64,000 nucleotides of DNA from Raffaelea ambrosiae (GCA_002778195.1 PCDI01000005.1:1331075-1395074); one strand, 5' to 3'; counted from the stretch's first letter, positions 1 through 13,300 are shown. Numbers and translations are program-made. Notes: generated by a model from the sequence alone, not told the origin.

Positions 1-878
1 GTACAGACCAGCGCCTCCCACGCCTTGCAGCGCTCTGCAGACGATCCTGAACACACAAAAGTGTCAGTCGGGGTATTAAGCCGCAAAAAGCATTTGGTAG
101 ACTGCCAGAGTCGCGAGGAAAAAAAAAGGGGGGGAGGTGTCCGACTTGCAATTGTGTCATACTGTAAGAACAGCCACAGGCAATGGAGCTGATGACGAAA
201 ACAATCCACGAAAGGATGAGGATGTTCCGGCGGCCGTAGATGTCGCTGAGTTTGGCAAAGATGATGGAGAAGCCTGGAATGGAACACACACAAGTTAGCG
301 TGCAATTCATTCTCTCTCTCTCTCTCTCTCTATAAGAAAGTGGTGACGAAGAAGAGAGCATCGTCTTGGAAAATGCATACCCATATAGGACAAGAGATAC
401 GACAGAACGACCCATGAGGAGTCGCGGAAGCCGTTCAAATCTTCCGACGTAGCCAGCAGCGACGTAGACACAATAGTCGTATCCAAGAGCGAGAAAAAGA
501 ACCCAACGAGGATGCTGCTCTTTCTATTAGAGAAGCGCAAAAGTAAAATTAAATTTTTTTTTTAAAAAAATCAAAAAAATCAAAAAAAAAAATCCGTTCG
601 AGAGTCACCACGTACCAAAGGATCAGCACACGTTGCTTCATTGCGTGACCGCGTGGCGGCTGTCCCGTCTCGCGCGCGACCGCCCGCGCATGGGCTGCCC
701 GTGCCTCCGCTTGTCGCAGCGCATCGAGATTGCTGCTGCGCGAGTGGGCCACAGGCCGGCCGTGCGGGCGACGTCCACGGTTGGGAACGAGTGCCGCGTC
801 TTCATCGGCCAGCCGTGATCGCGGATTGAACGTCTGGGGCAGCAGTGGCCCTGACTTTTTGGAAGAGAGGCTGAACAT
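1..878 (-). CDS. DHA2-type MFS exporter, 5' part only (runs off the left edge)
   Basis: This is the N-terminal part of a major facilitator superfamily proton antiporter of the 14-helix drug/metabolite efflux kind. Four exons can be read on the minus strand: 878-616, 514-381, 273-150 and 46-1. The joined frame gives a basic N-terminus, then helix 1 with LDTTIVSTSL (family motif LDxTIV). Next come SSWVVLSYLLSYMGFSIIFA, the loop motif LSDIYGRR (MFS motif A), a further helix, and MTQLIVCRALQGVGGAGLY, which matches the helix-4 region of DHA2 proteins. The first splice join (616 to 514 or 517) is the least certain because two acceptors three bases apart both keep the frame. The intron at 149-47 uses a GC donor. 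The start ATG at 878 is provisional; a downstream Met (MKQRVL) just before helix 1 is possible. It is transcribed away from the PKS, so it may export the PKS product, but substrate cannot be deduced. The C-terminal helices lie outside the window. Confidence 0.75.
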
Positions 879-2224
879 GGCCCTTGGCGTCCACAGTGTG
901 TAGGCAAAAATGCCTAGAGGAGGAAAGGTAGATCTTTTTTTTCTCTGTTGGCTTCTTCGTCAAGTTATGTGGTCTCTCAGCGGACGGCCAAGGGGCTCCA
1001 TCGGTGGTATCTCTCTCCGCTGCCGGGTTGCCACAATGGCTCTTTTGATAGAACAGGATCTTCTCGCTAACCGGTGGCCGTCTTTCCGTGTGCAATCCAA
1101 ATCACAAAGGCTTCCTTTCCACTCCAGACAACGGGCAGTAGACTATCGGCTCCTGGTTCGAGCTGTGGTTATTGTGGCGTCTTTCCCCTTCACCCGCCGT
1201 ATTTGGCGAGGGAAGGAGCACGTGTGGCGATACCAAAGGAAATCAAGTTGTGGAAAAGGCAAGTCCACAGCGCGTGTGAAGCTGCCAGAAAACTGATGCT
1301 CTCCGAGCTGAAATGTGCGCTGCTCTATGGTATCAACGTTGCCGTCTTGGGATGGGAGCTTGTCCCCGAGTCTCAGGATCGTTTGATTCTAGAAGATCGC
1401 TACAATTGGGTGTCGGCCAAGATCGCAAAACAAAGAGTTGAGGGAAACAAAAGCAACAAAGAGGACGGATGGTGTGAGCAAAGAAAGCAAGAGATGAGAC
1501 GAATAGTTAGCAGAAAAGAACAGGCAACAATGGCTCGCATTCGCTTGTTGGGCCAATGTGGTAGCCGTCACGCTTCGGCAAGGGAGCATTGGATGAAGCA
1601 GCGTCCGGAATGGGACAATGCCATATATAACTGGCAAAGCTTGCCAGAGGGACCATGGAGTGCGACGAGCAGCAAGCATTTACAAAGGTATGTTCAACAG
1701 ACAAATAAAACAAAGTTTGGCGAAGTTAGGACGGAGACAAAGACGACACAGGGCACAAGAGCACAAACAGACAACACACACTGCGATTGGTGAAAGACCG
1801 AGAAACGATTTGGAAATTCAGACGGCAAAAAGGGCCATAGGACAAAAATGCTATGTAGAGATAGGCCAGGAACACGCTGCCTGTCTCTTGTCTAAGATGG
1901 TGTGTCTCTCCACAAAGGGGAGAGACGTTGGACCAAGAACATGGGAGAGGCCGGGGGAGGAAGAAGCAGACGACAGGCCGAGGCGGGGAGTGTGGGGGGT
2001 CAACTGAGCAGAAAGTCCCACGTAGACGCTAAGCGAAGACCAGTATTATAAAGCAGGAAAACGCTGACAGGGCTAGAAGCGAGCACCACTGCGTGAACGA
2101 TAGGCAGCGAATGGGGCATATACGGGTAGTGTTTGACAACCAAGGGTTCATCTAGACGAGGGACAGGGGGCCGGGAACGTCAGAAGGGAACATCCCTGGA
2201 GTAGTGCTCGAGCCATCTTGGCTG

Positions 2225-2290
2225 CTTCTTAGCTGTTTTTAGCTGCTTCTTAGCTGCTTCCTGGCTGCTTCCTGGCTGCTTCCTGGCTGT
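2225..2290. repeat. Short tandem repeat, about 11-base unit
   Basis: Roughly six imperfect copies of a unit close to TTCCTGGCTGC, drifting to TTCTTAGCTGC at the left end. It lies in noncoding DNA and has no apparent gene association. Confidence 0.7.
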
Positions 2291-5200
2291 CCCAATGATA
2301 GCATCGTGTTGGTCATGGCCTGGATGTGCGTGGCAGCCAACAGGCCGTTTTCCAAGTGGTCCAAATATGGGCAGACTTGCCTCTGCATGACTGCAGGCCA
2401 ATGGTAGCCGTCCTGGAATGACAATATCGCGCAGATTATGAGAAGGAGGCGTCCAGGTGGCGGGTGTTTGCTCTGGCGATGCTGTCCCACCCACTTGGAC
2501 CGGTTCGTACGCATCAATGAACTGGAAACCCCTAGACCGCCATCCGCTCCTCTGCTGACGGCCCGGAACTGCTCTGGACAAAGCTCCCAGTATCAAAATC
2601 CACTCGTACAGTCACACAGGCCAAATCCCAAACCGTAACTGACGGGTGCCGTGTCTCGTTTGACAATCTGCAAAAGACGTGGAATGAAGCAAGAGTGACG
2701 AACAGAGAATAACGGCCCAGCCTTCCCACATCGCAAGCCAGAGACATGAAGCCGGGACACAATGGCCGCGTAATGCATGCATGTCTCTCGATGAACCCTC
2801 CGTCGGGTAGCAGATCTGGAGTGTGCATCCCTGAGCAGAACCACTTCTGCTGCGCCCAAAAAAAAAAAAAGACAAAAAAAGACCAAGAGAAGGAGGTCGG
2901 GGATGTCATATGGACGGGCTGTCTCTGGATGCTGCCTGCTTGCAGGACGCATGTGTAACGATGCGGCTACCCGGGAGCACCGGCCAATACGCGGTAGCAT
3001 GCCAAAGTGACTGATGTACGATAGAGCTTTGGGGAGAAAGGATTCCGGTTCAGACGTCCCGCTTCTCCTGCGGGCGTCCTCATTAGTTGCCACTTATGAA
3101 AACTGAGCTGTCCAGTTGCGTCCTCATGTATTCGTGACAGGCCACACAACTCCTTGTGGCGTTGTGAATATGTGGCCAGGGCATAAGGGGGGAGCAAAGA
3201 AATATGAGGCTTTTTCCGGAGAAATGCTGTTTGGGGATCCCAACGATGGGACTTGTCACAGAGGATGGCGGCTCGTAAAGACTAGGCCGGCCACAGGGGT
3301 GGTCTGCCGAGGCAGAATCGTGCCTTTCTTGCAAGTTGCCTGTAGCAGCCTTCTTCGTCTGCCGTGCAACACCAGCTGTGGACAACTGTTCGTCCCCGCT
3401 GTCGGTCGCACCAGACTCAGATGGCCAGATGCCGTTGGATGGGGGCTGTCGGTTAAATGGCCCAATGGGGACCACATAGGGCCTCCCTGTCCAATCTCGA
3501 GAACAAGATGTAAGGAACCAAGACATAGAACGCTGGAAAGAAAAGAAAACGAAGAAAAAAAAAACCAGTCGGAAAGCCAGAAAGTCAGAGAAGCAAGCAA
3601 GCGCCAACTCTGGACGGCGTGGTTAGAAAGAGAGACAGGTCTCGCACCACCTCTGCCAGCCATCCGCTGCCCCTTTGCTTCAGAAGCTTGTACTCCGCGT
3701 CCCCTCCTAGCTTCTGCTGCTGTCGTATCTTCACACCCCGCTCGTCCCGTCTCTTACCCGTCTCGGTGGACCCGAGTCACCACGAAGCATCGCCGAACAC
3801 ACAGTAGCGGCTCGGCATTAGCCACGCAGAACTGCTCTGGAGGTCTTCGAGGCACCACGGCTTTCTGCCACTCGAGAGGGAGACACAAGCCTCCCCCCCC
3901 CCCCCCAATGGCCTCGTAAACGGAGCCAATCGCCATGCTGCTTTCAAAATGCACGACAAGGTTTAAGCTCGATCACAGGGGTTGCAAAGACATGTCGTGT
4001 CCGCCTGGGCATCCTAGGCTTCCCTGCTTCTTTTCTCCCTGGCGCTCTGGAGTGATGCAAAGGAGTGATGCAGAGGAGTGAGTATGCGAGAATGTGACTC
4101 GAGAACACCGAGCAGCGACATGCCGTGCCGTGCGTCTGCATCCTGTCGCAGCACACGCCCGCCAGACTGGGTCCCATCGTCTGCTGCTGCGTCCTCTTCG
4201 TTCTTTTGCCTTGCGTTTTAAGCAATTTCGCACCCTCTCGCCGCAAGACGCAAGGGCCTGTCTTCCCCATTGCATATCGAGCCTGTGCCGATGTCATCGA
4301 GTATACTGGTGGGGTTCAGCCTCCCATCTGAAGGATGCGAGGTCTTATGAGAGGTCTTTGTCTGAAAGTTATGTCGTATCTCACACAGCAGATCTCCAAC
4401 AGGCAAAGAAAAAGGTGGTGTCGCTGGTTTGGAAGCACAATGCTCCTTTTTTTTTGTGTTTGCGGCGGCGGCTATTCTTACTTCTTTGCGCTTCTCATAA
4501 TGCATCATGTGCGGCTGGAGGAGGACAGTGGCGACAGACAGGCTCAGGTAGGTGAGGATATGCAAGAGACGTGGAAGGGGGTTGGTTTTCATTGTACTCG
4601 CAACGGCCCACTTTGGAAGCAACCAGTGTCCCCATCTGTGCCTGCCGTTTTGGGAGACCAGCTTGTTCCTGCCCAAATCGGCGTTGTCGTTTCTATTATT
4701 GCCCAGCAACTATTTCACATGACATCCACTCCATTTCTGAAGGCTGTTCAAAAGGTTCTCTTGACAGCAAGTCTACTTCTTCCTGGACAGCCTCCTCTGT
4801 TTCCCACCTGCTTAAATACTGGCTGCCGATCTGCTCTCTGCCCTCCCCCGGACCCGTCTCTTTCCCGTGCTCGATCTCTTTAATTTTCTCAGCCTCCTGA
4901 TTTGTTCCCATGAACAGGTTAGATTCACCCGCAACCGGCGAGAGTTCGGTGTTCATGGCTGGTTACGTACGTACATGTACACATATTGTGGCGTTGACTA
5001 ACGATTGGGGGCGGTTGGGTTTCGTGCTTTCCCTCCAAGTGTTGGTTGTGGCGAGGATATCCCACCCGCTCAACTTCCGCTGACCCTGTGCTCTCGCCCA
5101 ATGGCCGTGTGTGCTCGGGGCATCGAGTGCCAGTGTGGTTGCGAGTGGTTTGACGTTGGTGGACTGCGCCCATTTCTCTCTGTGACAGAGATGCCGCCCC

Positions 5201-6233
5201 TCCCTCTTTCCTACACACCAAGCGTCTCCGTCAACTGTATGTTGGTGGCTCGATGTGACCGCGGACAAAGCTTTGTGTACAGCTATCGGGGCCGTAGTTG
5301 GCCTGTTCATGGCGTCATCAGCTTCGGTCGTCCACTCGGGATTTTTGCCCTGTTTCCAGGCCAAGCTGTGAATCGTGAAAGAGACGGACGGAGTTTGTGC
5401 GTCTGTTCAGACAAGTGTCAGGTCGTGAGCAGGATGCGTGTTACCACAAGACAGGAGGAGACGGGCAAGTCACTTTCTTTCTTTCGTTCCCTCATTTTTT
5501 CATTTGTTTGTTTGCTAGTTTGCAAAAGTCTCCAAGGGTGCTCTGCTCATGGGGAAGGACATCCCGGTGGCCCATCGAATTGGGCAATAGTTGTCGGATC
5601 GGCACGGGCGCTTCCTGGTGGAGACTGCGAACGCACATTGCATTGTTGGATGATACCTTGCATGGCAGGCGGGTCTTCTTTCCGCGTCTGTTTCTGTGTC
5701 TTCCGCGAGATTGCCATAAGATTCCACAAATTCTGGCGGGGAGGGAGGGCGCTCACGCTGCTGCCCGCCTCTTCTCCACGCTGGGTCTGGGCGGTCCGTC
5801 CTCATGGCCTCGACGATCTCGGGAACGGGTATCACGCCACACGAGCGTCAGGGAGAAGGCCTCTCCACAGATTTCTTGCTCTGCTTAGACCCGTCGTCAA
5901 ACCCGGGGTTTCAATCGTGATCCATATTCGGCTGCACGAAAGATTCGTGGACTGTATCTGACTAAGACGCCCTGTCTAATGAGGGAGAACTATTTCCGTC
6001 TTCGCCTTGCCGGCCGTGATAGCAAAGTTCGCTAAGTTGGACACGCCCAGGCAGGCCCTAATTCCAGACCCGCTTCCCACAATCCTCAGGGTTGAGCCTG
6101 CCTCGGACTTCAGGATCAATAGTTTTATCTCTCCATCGATATTGCGTGCTTAGCAGATTTTGGCTCGAACCTTGGACCTCCGACTCGAGCCAAAGCAAGT
6201 GAAAGCACCTGTCAGACGTGGTCTGATTTTTTA

Positions 6234-6764
6234 TCAACAATCCCTGCCGCTTCTTGCCGCTTCTGGTCTCCTTGGTTCTTGCAGCGCTTCTGCCAAATGT
6301 GCTCGAGTACAATGGTGTCCGGATTGGGAAAGAGCCGTACGCACGGTACTTAAACTGTTTGCGCAGTCGTGATCCGTCGTTGGCTTTGCAAACAACGAAC
6401 CAGCATCTATCATGACGCTACACCCCTCCTTGGCTAGCCGCATGCCATCGTTCATGGCTCTTTCTGTCAACATGGCAGGCACAAACTCAGCGAAGGGAGC
6501 CACATGTGCGGGCCCAATGGATGAACAGTGCAAGGGTTGAACGAGATCCTACGTGACCGCAAGGCAAGGAAGGTGTTCCGCGCTGATTTGAGACATCTCC
6601 GCCGTAGGCAATGCCCATTCGAGAGAAAATGGCACCCGGTGCAAACGATAGAGGCCATCGGGGTATAAATGGCAAAGAACGAGCGTCAGAGCCATGTCCT
6701 TGGCAGATGCTCCCCTACTCCGAGGCCCTCTGCAAAGCTGCCCTCCTTCCAGGAAGAAAGGCAA
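6234..6764 (-). pseudogene. Possible coding relic with an in-frame stop (family not recognised)
   Basis: Two minus-strand open stretches (6764-6549 and 6548-6234) lie in the same frame, separated only by one TAG at 6551-6549. Read across the stop, the translation has balanced, protein-like composition, including DLVQPLHCSS, IGPAHVAPFAEFVPAMLTE and MNDGMRLAKEGCSVMIDAG, unlike the arginine- and proline-rich noise of other frames nearby. No start context, intron or complete domain could be assigned and the family was not recognised. A C-to-T change (CAG to TAG) would explain the stop, as in repeat-induced point mutation, but that is speculative. It may be a decayed gene of a former cluster beside the PKS, or a chance open frame. 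Confidence 0.22.
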
Positions 6765-6879
6765 ATCAAATCAGAATCAAAACATGCAGACGCCACCAAC
6801 GTGAACGCCCGAGAGCAAACAAAGCAGACGGTATCGATTCCTGATTCTTGTAAGGCAAGAGCGACCCGGGCACTCCTTC

Positions 6880-7333
6880 CTTGCTGGACTTGTGTACTTC
6901 TCTCCTCTTCTGTGCTCTTCTCCCGCCTTTGTTCTCCCTCCACACGCCTATATATTTTTTTGCCATTCTCTTTTTTGCAACCTTCTCTCTGCAACACCTT
7001 CTTTTATACTCGAGCCTTCTTCCGGTCTTTATCTCGCCAAACTGCTCCATCCCATCGTCTTGATCTTGTACGCTCATTGCACAGATATTTTTAATTCTTC
7101 TTGTGTTGTTTTGTTTTGTTTTTTCGCCTTTGTTTTCACTTTTGTCGTTTCTTGTGGTTCATTTTTGCCCCCGGTTACCAGAAGAAACGCCCTCCTAAGC
7201 CTCATTCTTTTTCAATATTCAGATTGATATTTTTGGTCATATTCTTCCCGGCCAGGAGCAGATTATTTGGCTCACCAAACAACTCTCTTCTTGAAGCAGT
7301 TGTCCCATCTCGAGAGGCTCCGGCACGCTCACC
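6880..7333 (+). promoter_or_regulatory. Putative PKS promoter and 5' leader
   Basis: The plus strand is strongly pyrimidine-rich from about 6880 to 7080, as is common upstream of filamentous-fungal start sites. A TATATATT stretch lies at about 6949-6956, some 380 bases upstream of the PKS start codon. The start at 7334 has a favourable context (ACCATGG). Transcription start and regulator sites cannot be placed from sequence alone. Confidence 0.4.
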
Positions 7334-10300
7334 ATGGGGTCCCAAGTGCCTTTGGCTGATGGAGAAGGCCGTGAGGCCATCGCCGTAGTTGGGATGTCGT
7401 GCCGATTCCCAGGCGAAGGAACAAATATCGAGGACTTTTGGGATATGATGCGAGACGGACGTGATGCGTGGTCCAAAGTACCAGCATCTCGATTCAATAG
7501 CAAGGGGTGGTACCATCCAGACCCAAACCGTCCTGGCAGCGTAAGTCTTCTATCGCACTTGTTTATTTTCTTGTCGATCTTGTTCTGACAGCAGCGATGC
7601 CGTCGTGGGATTAGTTCCACATCCGCGGAGCCCACTTCATTCGAGGTGATATTGCCGCATTCGATGCCCCGGTAGGTCTCATTCGATAGAGCCCCTTGCT
7701 TGGCTGTGGCTTTGGCTGTCCGCCGTTGAATGCAGTCGATCATCGATCTCCCGCGATCACTCCAACATTCTAACTATTGCCGCAGTTCTTCTCAATATCG
7801 ACCGCAGAGGCTGTATCCATGGATCCTCAACAGAGAATGCTCCTCGAGGTCGTGTATGAGGCACTTGACAGTGGTAGGCCGCCTTCTCATTTCACCATTT
7901 TAGAGCTTTACCTGTTCACGGTCTTCTGAGCTGCGCGATCGAACTTGGATTTGCGCTGACACATTTCCTCATAGCTGGGATACCGTCAACAAGTCTCTCA
8001 AATACTGCCACAAGCGTCTTCTGTGGCTCGTTCGTACGAGGTAAGGGGTAGTACAGCCGCGGCACGACGGCCATGCCATTGTCCTTGTCAGATCTATCCG
8101 CAGTCTCCTTGCATGGGTTCTAATCCTCCAAAACCACAGATTACGAGCAGCCGTGCATGCGGGACCCTGATACTACACCACCCTACTCAGCCACAGGCAA
8201 TGGAATTGCAATTTTGGCCAATAGAGTGTCGCATGTCTTCGACTTCACTGGCACGAGCCAGACAATAGACACTGGCTGCTCAGCCAGCACGATAGCAGTC
8301 CACCAGGCCTGCAAGAGCCTGCTTAGTGGCGAGTCCTCTGTGGTAAGTTGAGCGCGTCCTCCAGCACGTCCTGCACATTGTTTTGCTAACAGAGACCCGG
8401 CCAGGGAATTGCGGCTGGCGTGGGCCTGATATTCTCTCCCAACACCCTTGTGCCTATGGCCAATCTGAACATCCTGAGCCCCAATGGGCGATGCTTCACC
8501 TTCGACAAGCGTGCTAACGGCTATGGCCGTGGCGAAGGAATCGGCGTCCTAGTTTTGAAGCGTCTCGAGGACGCCATAAAATCCAACGACACCATTCGAG
8601 CTGTGATTCGCGCTACATCCAGTAACCAGGATGGCCACACGCAAGGTCTGTACCGGTGTTCCCGGTAACGTCTGTGATTCTATCGCGCTAACAAATCCTA
8701 GGCATCACCCTTCCGAGCGAGGAGCGCCAGATTGAAAACATGACGAATATCTACCGCAACGCCGGCCTTGACAAAAGCCGCACTGCTTACTTCGAGTGCC
8801 ATGGCACAGGCACCCAAGCTGGTGACTCCAAGGAAGTGCGGGCTGTGGCCAAGGTTTTCCGTCGCCAAGACACTCCCGAGAACCCTCTGATCATTGGCTC
8901 TGTCAAGACCAATATCGGGCATCTTGAGGGCAGTGCGGGTGTCGCTGGGCTGATCAAGGGCATCCTCGTGGTTGAACGAGGCCATATTCCGAAACATCTC
9001 AACTTCACATCTCCCAACCCTAATATCGACTTTGACGGCATGAATATGCAGGTGAGTGCCGTTGCTGCTGTTGAGCATTTCTTCCGCTGCCACGGACTGA
9101 CTTGTGCGGTTAGATCGCCACCGAGTTCACGCCCTGGCCGGTCCCAGGACTTCGCCGGGCAAGCGTAAACTCGTTCGGATTTGGCGGGACAAATGCCCAC
9201 GTCGTGTTAGACGACGTGCCACATTATTTGAAGGAGAACGGCATCACTGCGGGCCAACACAACTCATTCCTCTTCCCCGATGACGCGTTGCTGTCAGAGA
9301 CTGTCGCCGTTGACAAGGATCCGAAGACCCGTCTCTTCGTATTCTCGGGACACGACGAGCCCGGGCTGGGTCGAGTCATTGACTCACAGACCAAATACGT
9401 CCAGAAGCACATGGGAGACGACGGATCCGGTGATGGTCTCGGTGCTGGAATCAGTGCCAATTACAGCTACACGCTGTTCTCTCGGCGATCCCGTCTGAAC
9501 TGGCGGACGTTTGTCACGGCTGGCAGCACAGCTGAGCTGGTGCAGAAGCTCCAGGACAAAGACATGGCCAAGCCACTGCGGGCAATGTCGCACTCGCCGA
9601 GCCGCGTGGCTCTTGTCTTCTGCGGTCAGGGTGCACAGTGGTTTGCAATGGGGCGTGAACTGCTCAGCTATGATGTCTTCCGCGCCAGTGTCGTGGAGGC
9701 CAGTTCCTACATGGCAACGACTCTGCACAGTCCCTTCCACATCTGGGACGAGCTCCAGCGTGGCGCAGAAGCCTCGCACATCGACGAGCCGCAAATTTCC
9801 CAGCCGGCAACGACCGTCCTTCAAGTTGCCCTTGTGGACCTGCTTGTCGCCAGTGGCATTCAGCCAGCTGCTGTTGTTGGCCATTCATCGGGCGAGATTG
9901 CCGCGGCATATGCCGTTGGCGCCGTCCGGAGAGAAGACGCCTGGCAGATCGCATACAGCCGCGGCCAGTGCGTGTCGAGAATTGCCGCGCTGGCCCCCGA
10001 CTTGCATGGCGGAATGCTGGCAGTGGCCGTGTCTGAGGAGGGTGCCCGCAGCACGATTGCCGAGACCGGAGTCGAGTCGGTAGACGTGGCCTGCGTCAAC
10101 GGGCCGGCATCCGTCACCCTCTCCGGAGACGCTGCTGAAATCGCCCGTCTCTGCGAAGTCTTCCGCAGTCAGAATGTGCGTGCCTCGCCCGTCAAGGTCA
10201 GCGCAGCGTACCATTCCCATCACATGCGCGTCGTAGAAAGCATCTACCGCGACTCCCTCCAAGGTGTCGCTCCTGTGCGGACGACCGCAACTGGTGCCTT

Positions 10301-13300
10301 TTTCTCGTCTGTATACGGCCACAAAATCTCGACAGAGCAAATGACTGCGGAGTACTGGGTGCGGAACCTTGTTCGCCCCGTCCAATTTTACCAGGCTGTC
10401 AGCTCCATGGTTCGCGAGGCAGATCCCGAGCTCTTTCTGGAAGTGAGTCCGCATCGTGTCTGGGAGTCTACCCTGCAGCAGATTTGCAGCTCTGTCCCGA
10501 CAACTGCCACCAAGAGCTCAAGATCGTCGCCACCGGAATATTTCTCTCTTCTTCATCGCGGGAAGGATGCCTCTAGCACGACTCTCGCCGTAATGGGCGA
10601 GCTGTGGATGCGCGGATTCCCCATCAACCTCGACTGGACCTTCCCCAGCAATAATAAACCTCGCCACCTCGTGGATGTTCCGTCATACCCCTGGGACCAC
10701 TCCAGGAAGTACTGGCACGAGTCGCATCTGTCCAAGGCAAACCGGTTCCGCTCCCATGGACGCGAAGACATCATTGGCGCGCCATTGGAAAATTCGACGC
10801 CGCAAGATCCCCGCTGGCGTGGCTTCTTCCGCGTGCAAGAGAACCCATGGCTCGAGGACCACATCATCCAGAAGTCGATCATCTACCCGGCTGGTGGCAT
10901 GGTGGCCATGGCCATCGAGGCCGCCAAACAGCTGGCCGAGCCACGTCAGGACGTGCTGGGATATGAAGTCACCGACTTTGTCATCGCCAAGCCAATGCTT
11001 ATTCCCACATCTGCCCAGGGCCTCGAAAACATGCTGAGTGCGCATCTTCTCGAGCCAGCCGACAACGCCCAGAATGGCGCCAAGTCCATCTACGAGTTCT
11101 CCATCCTGTCCAAGCCGCAGGACGCACCGTGGATCAAACATGGCAGCGGTCGGTTTTCGATTCTCTATACGGCAGGCGGCGCCTTTGCCTCCCAAGACCA
11201 GCAGGCAGCCACCAAGGCCCATCGACTGGCCTACCGTCTTCTCAGCGAAAAGTGCTATACTGAGCTCGTCCCTCGACAATTTTACGAGTCGCTGGACGTC
11301 GTCGGCATGACATACGGTCCGCACTTCCGGAACCTTGCCGAGATCCAGAGGGGAGACAATGCTGCTTGCAGTGTGGTCCGGATTCCCGACACAAAGGCGT
11401 CGATGCCATTCCAGTTCGAGTTTCCTCACATCATCCACCCGGCCACACTCGACGCCATGCTGCAGTCTGTCCTGGCTCTGGGCGATGGGGAAGACGAGGC
11501 CATGCTTCCTTGCTCTATCGGCCGCATCTTTGTCTCTGCCACTCTGCCCAAAGGCGCTGGTTCTCGGTTCCGGGGCTATACTACTGCGCAAAAGACAAGC
11601 GAGCGCACCGCCAGCGCCTGGATCGTCATGCTCGACGACCGTCTCGAGACCCAGGCCGTCAAGATCGAAAACATCGAATTCAAGTCGGTGCCAGGCCAGC
11701 CGGATGGCGGCAGGGGCGGGTATCTGCCGTCGCATCGCAACCTGTGTTCCGAGGTTGTGTGGAAGCAAGACATTGCAAGCGTCACTGTTTTGGGCTCTGC
11801 CCTTCCGGACCACCTCAGCCGTCTCCTTCAGCTTGTAGCCCACAAGAACCCAGCTCTGTCTATCCTGCATCATACGGATGCTGCATCCAGCAACGGCCTT
11901 TTCGCTGGATCTGCGGTGTCCAAAGCTGTTGACTTTGTGGACACCCAGGTCCTAGACCCCTTAACACGAGGACTGGATACACCGCATTTCTCTCGGTTGG
12001 TTCTGTCTGGGGAGAACTCCCATAGAGTTCAGGAGCATCTGGGTACGTTGAAGCGCGTCTACCAAGGCATGGACCGCATCCACGCATCGTCTCAGGTACC
12101 CGAGGATGAGCGTTTCGACGTTGTCCTCTCGGTCGAAACAGAATCCGGGAATGGGGACATTGTCCGGTTGGGCGAGCGAGCAGCCAGCGGCGGCTGCTTC
12201 ATCTTCGTTCCAAGCAGAGACACCGGCCTTGACAAGTCTCGTCTGGAAGAAGCCTATAGCGTTCTGATGGGAGCCGGGTACTCTGTCACCAAGGCACCAG
12301 GAGACATTCCCACCTACCTTCTTGCGCAGAAAGCAGCGAATGCGAGCTCGGAAACAAAGCACAGCAAGCTGATGCTCGTCCTTCCAGACAACATGTCATC
12401 CTTCACAATTCTGCTGAAAAACACAGTCCGGTCCATTCTCCAAGCGCAGCTGGATGCCGAAATCAGTGAGACGGCGTTCTCTTCCATTGTTTCGCTGCCA
12501 CGACCAAGCATCGCCGTCCCGTGCATCTCGCTGGTCGAACTCGACGATCCAGTGATCTTTTCCATGAATGAAAACAACTTTGACTCTGTTCATCGCCTTC
12601 TCACCACAGCCAAGAGCCTGCTGTGGCTCACCCGAGGCGCACAGATAGATGCCAAAAGCCCAGTTCGGTCTCCTTTCATCGGACTGTCTCGGACACTGCG
12701 GTCTGAGGATGCCAAGAAGAAGATCGTCTCACTCGACCTGGACATGGCTGACGGTGTCAATGAGCTTCCTGCCAACCTCGCAGCGAGCATTGCTTACGCC
12801 TTCAAGCAGGCTTGCACAGCGACTGGGCCGGTCTCCCGCATGTCTGATGATATAGAGTTCGTCTACTCAGGCGGCCGACTGATGATTCCCCGTCTCATGC
12901 CTCTTACGGCACTGAATCATCAAGTCGAACGGCGCCAAACTGCACCTTCGCTCGTACAGGTGCCTCTGAATACCAAAGGCAAGGCTCTGCGGCTGGACCC
13001 TAGCAGCATCGGAAAGCCGCATGGTCCTCTCTTCATAGGCGATGATGGTGAAGCCTTCCACCCGCTCCGGCCAGATGAGGTGCGGATTGCGGTTACGGGC
13101 ACCTATCTGCTTCCAGAAGACATAGTTCTGGATTCTAATAGGTCCACGTGCAGCATCATCGGCACAGATGTATTCGGCCACGTCCTGGAAGTTGGCGCAG
13201 ATGTGGAGGGTCTGCAGCCTCGTGACCGCGTCGTTGCTCTCGACAGGGACACTATCAAGACACATACCATTGTCCATCAAGCGGATGTTCGACTGGTGAA

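Larger units (their letters stand above)
879..7333. other. Gene-poor intergenic region between exporter and PKS
   Basis: About 6.4 kb with no convincing complete gene on either strand. Open frames here lack recognisable domains, change frame without plausible splice sites, or overlap simple repeats. Points of note are an imperfect 11-base tandem repeat (TTCCTGGCTGC type) near 2225-2290, short homopolymers near 2860 and 3893-3907, and a possible coding relic at 6234-6764 on the minus strand. The last 450 bases are CT-rich and presumably hold the PKS promoter. Confidence 0.6.

Noticed and set aside
1074..1793. 239-aa plus-strand open frame
   Set aside because: No recognisable domain, unusual composition and no coding bias; treated as chance.
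3116..3919. 267-aa plus-strand open frame
   Set aside because: Arg/Pro/Cys-rich noise ending in a poly-C stretch; no domain and no splice support.
5005..5961. 318-aa plus-strand open frame
   Set aside because: No family features, Cys/Arg-rich composition and no G/C third-base bias; considered chance.
6140..6190. GGTTCGAGCC on the minus strand resembling a tRNA B box
   Set aside because: The flanking bases do not form a five-pair T stem and no acceptor or anticodon stem can be built around it.
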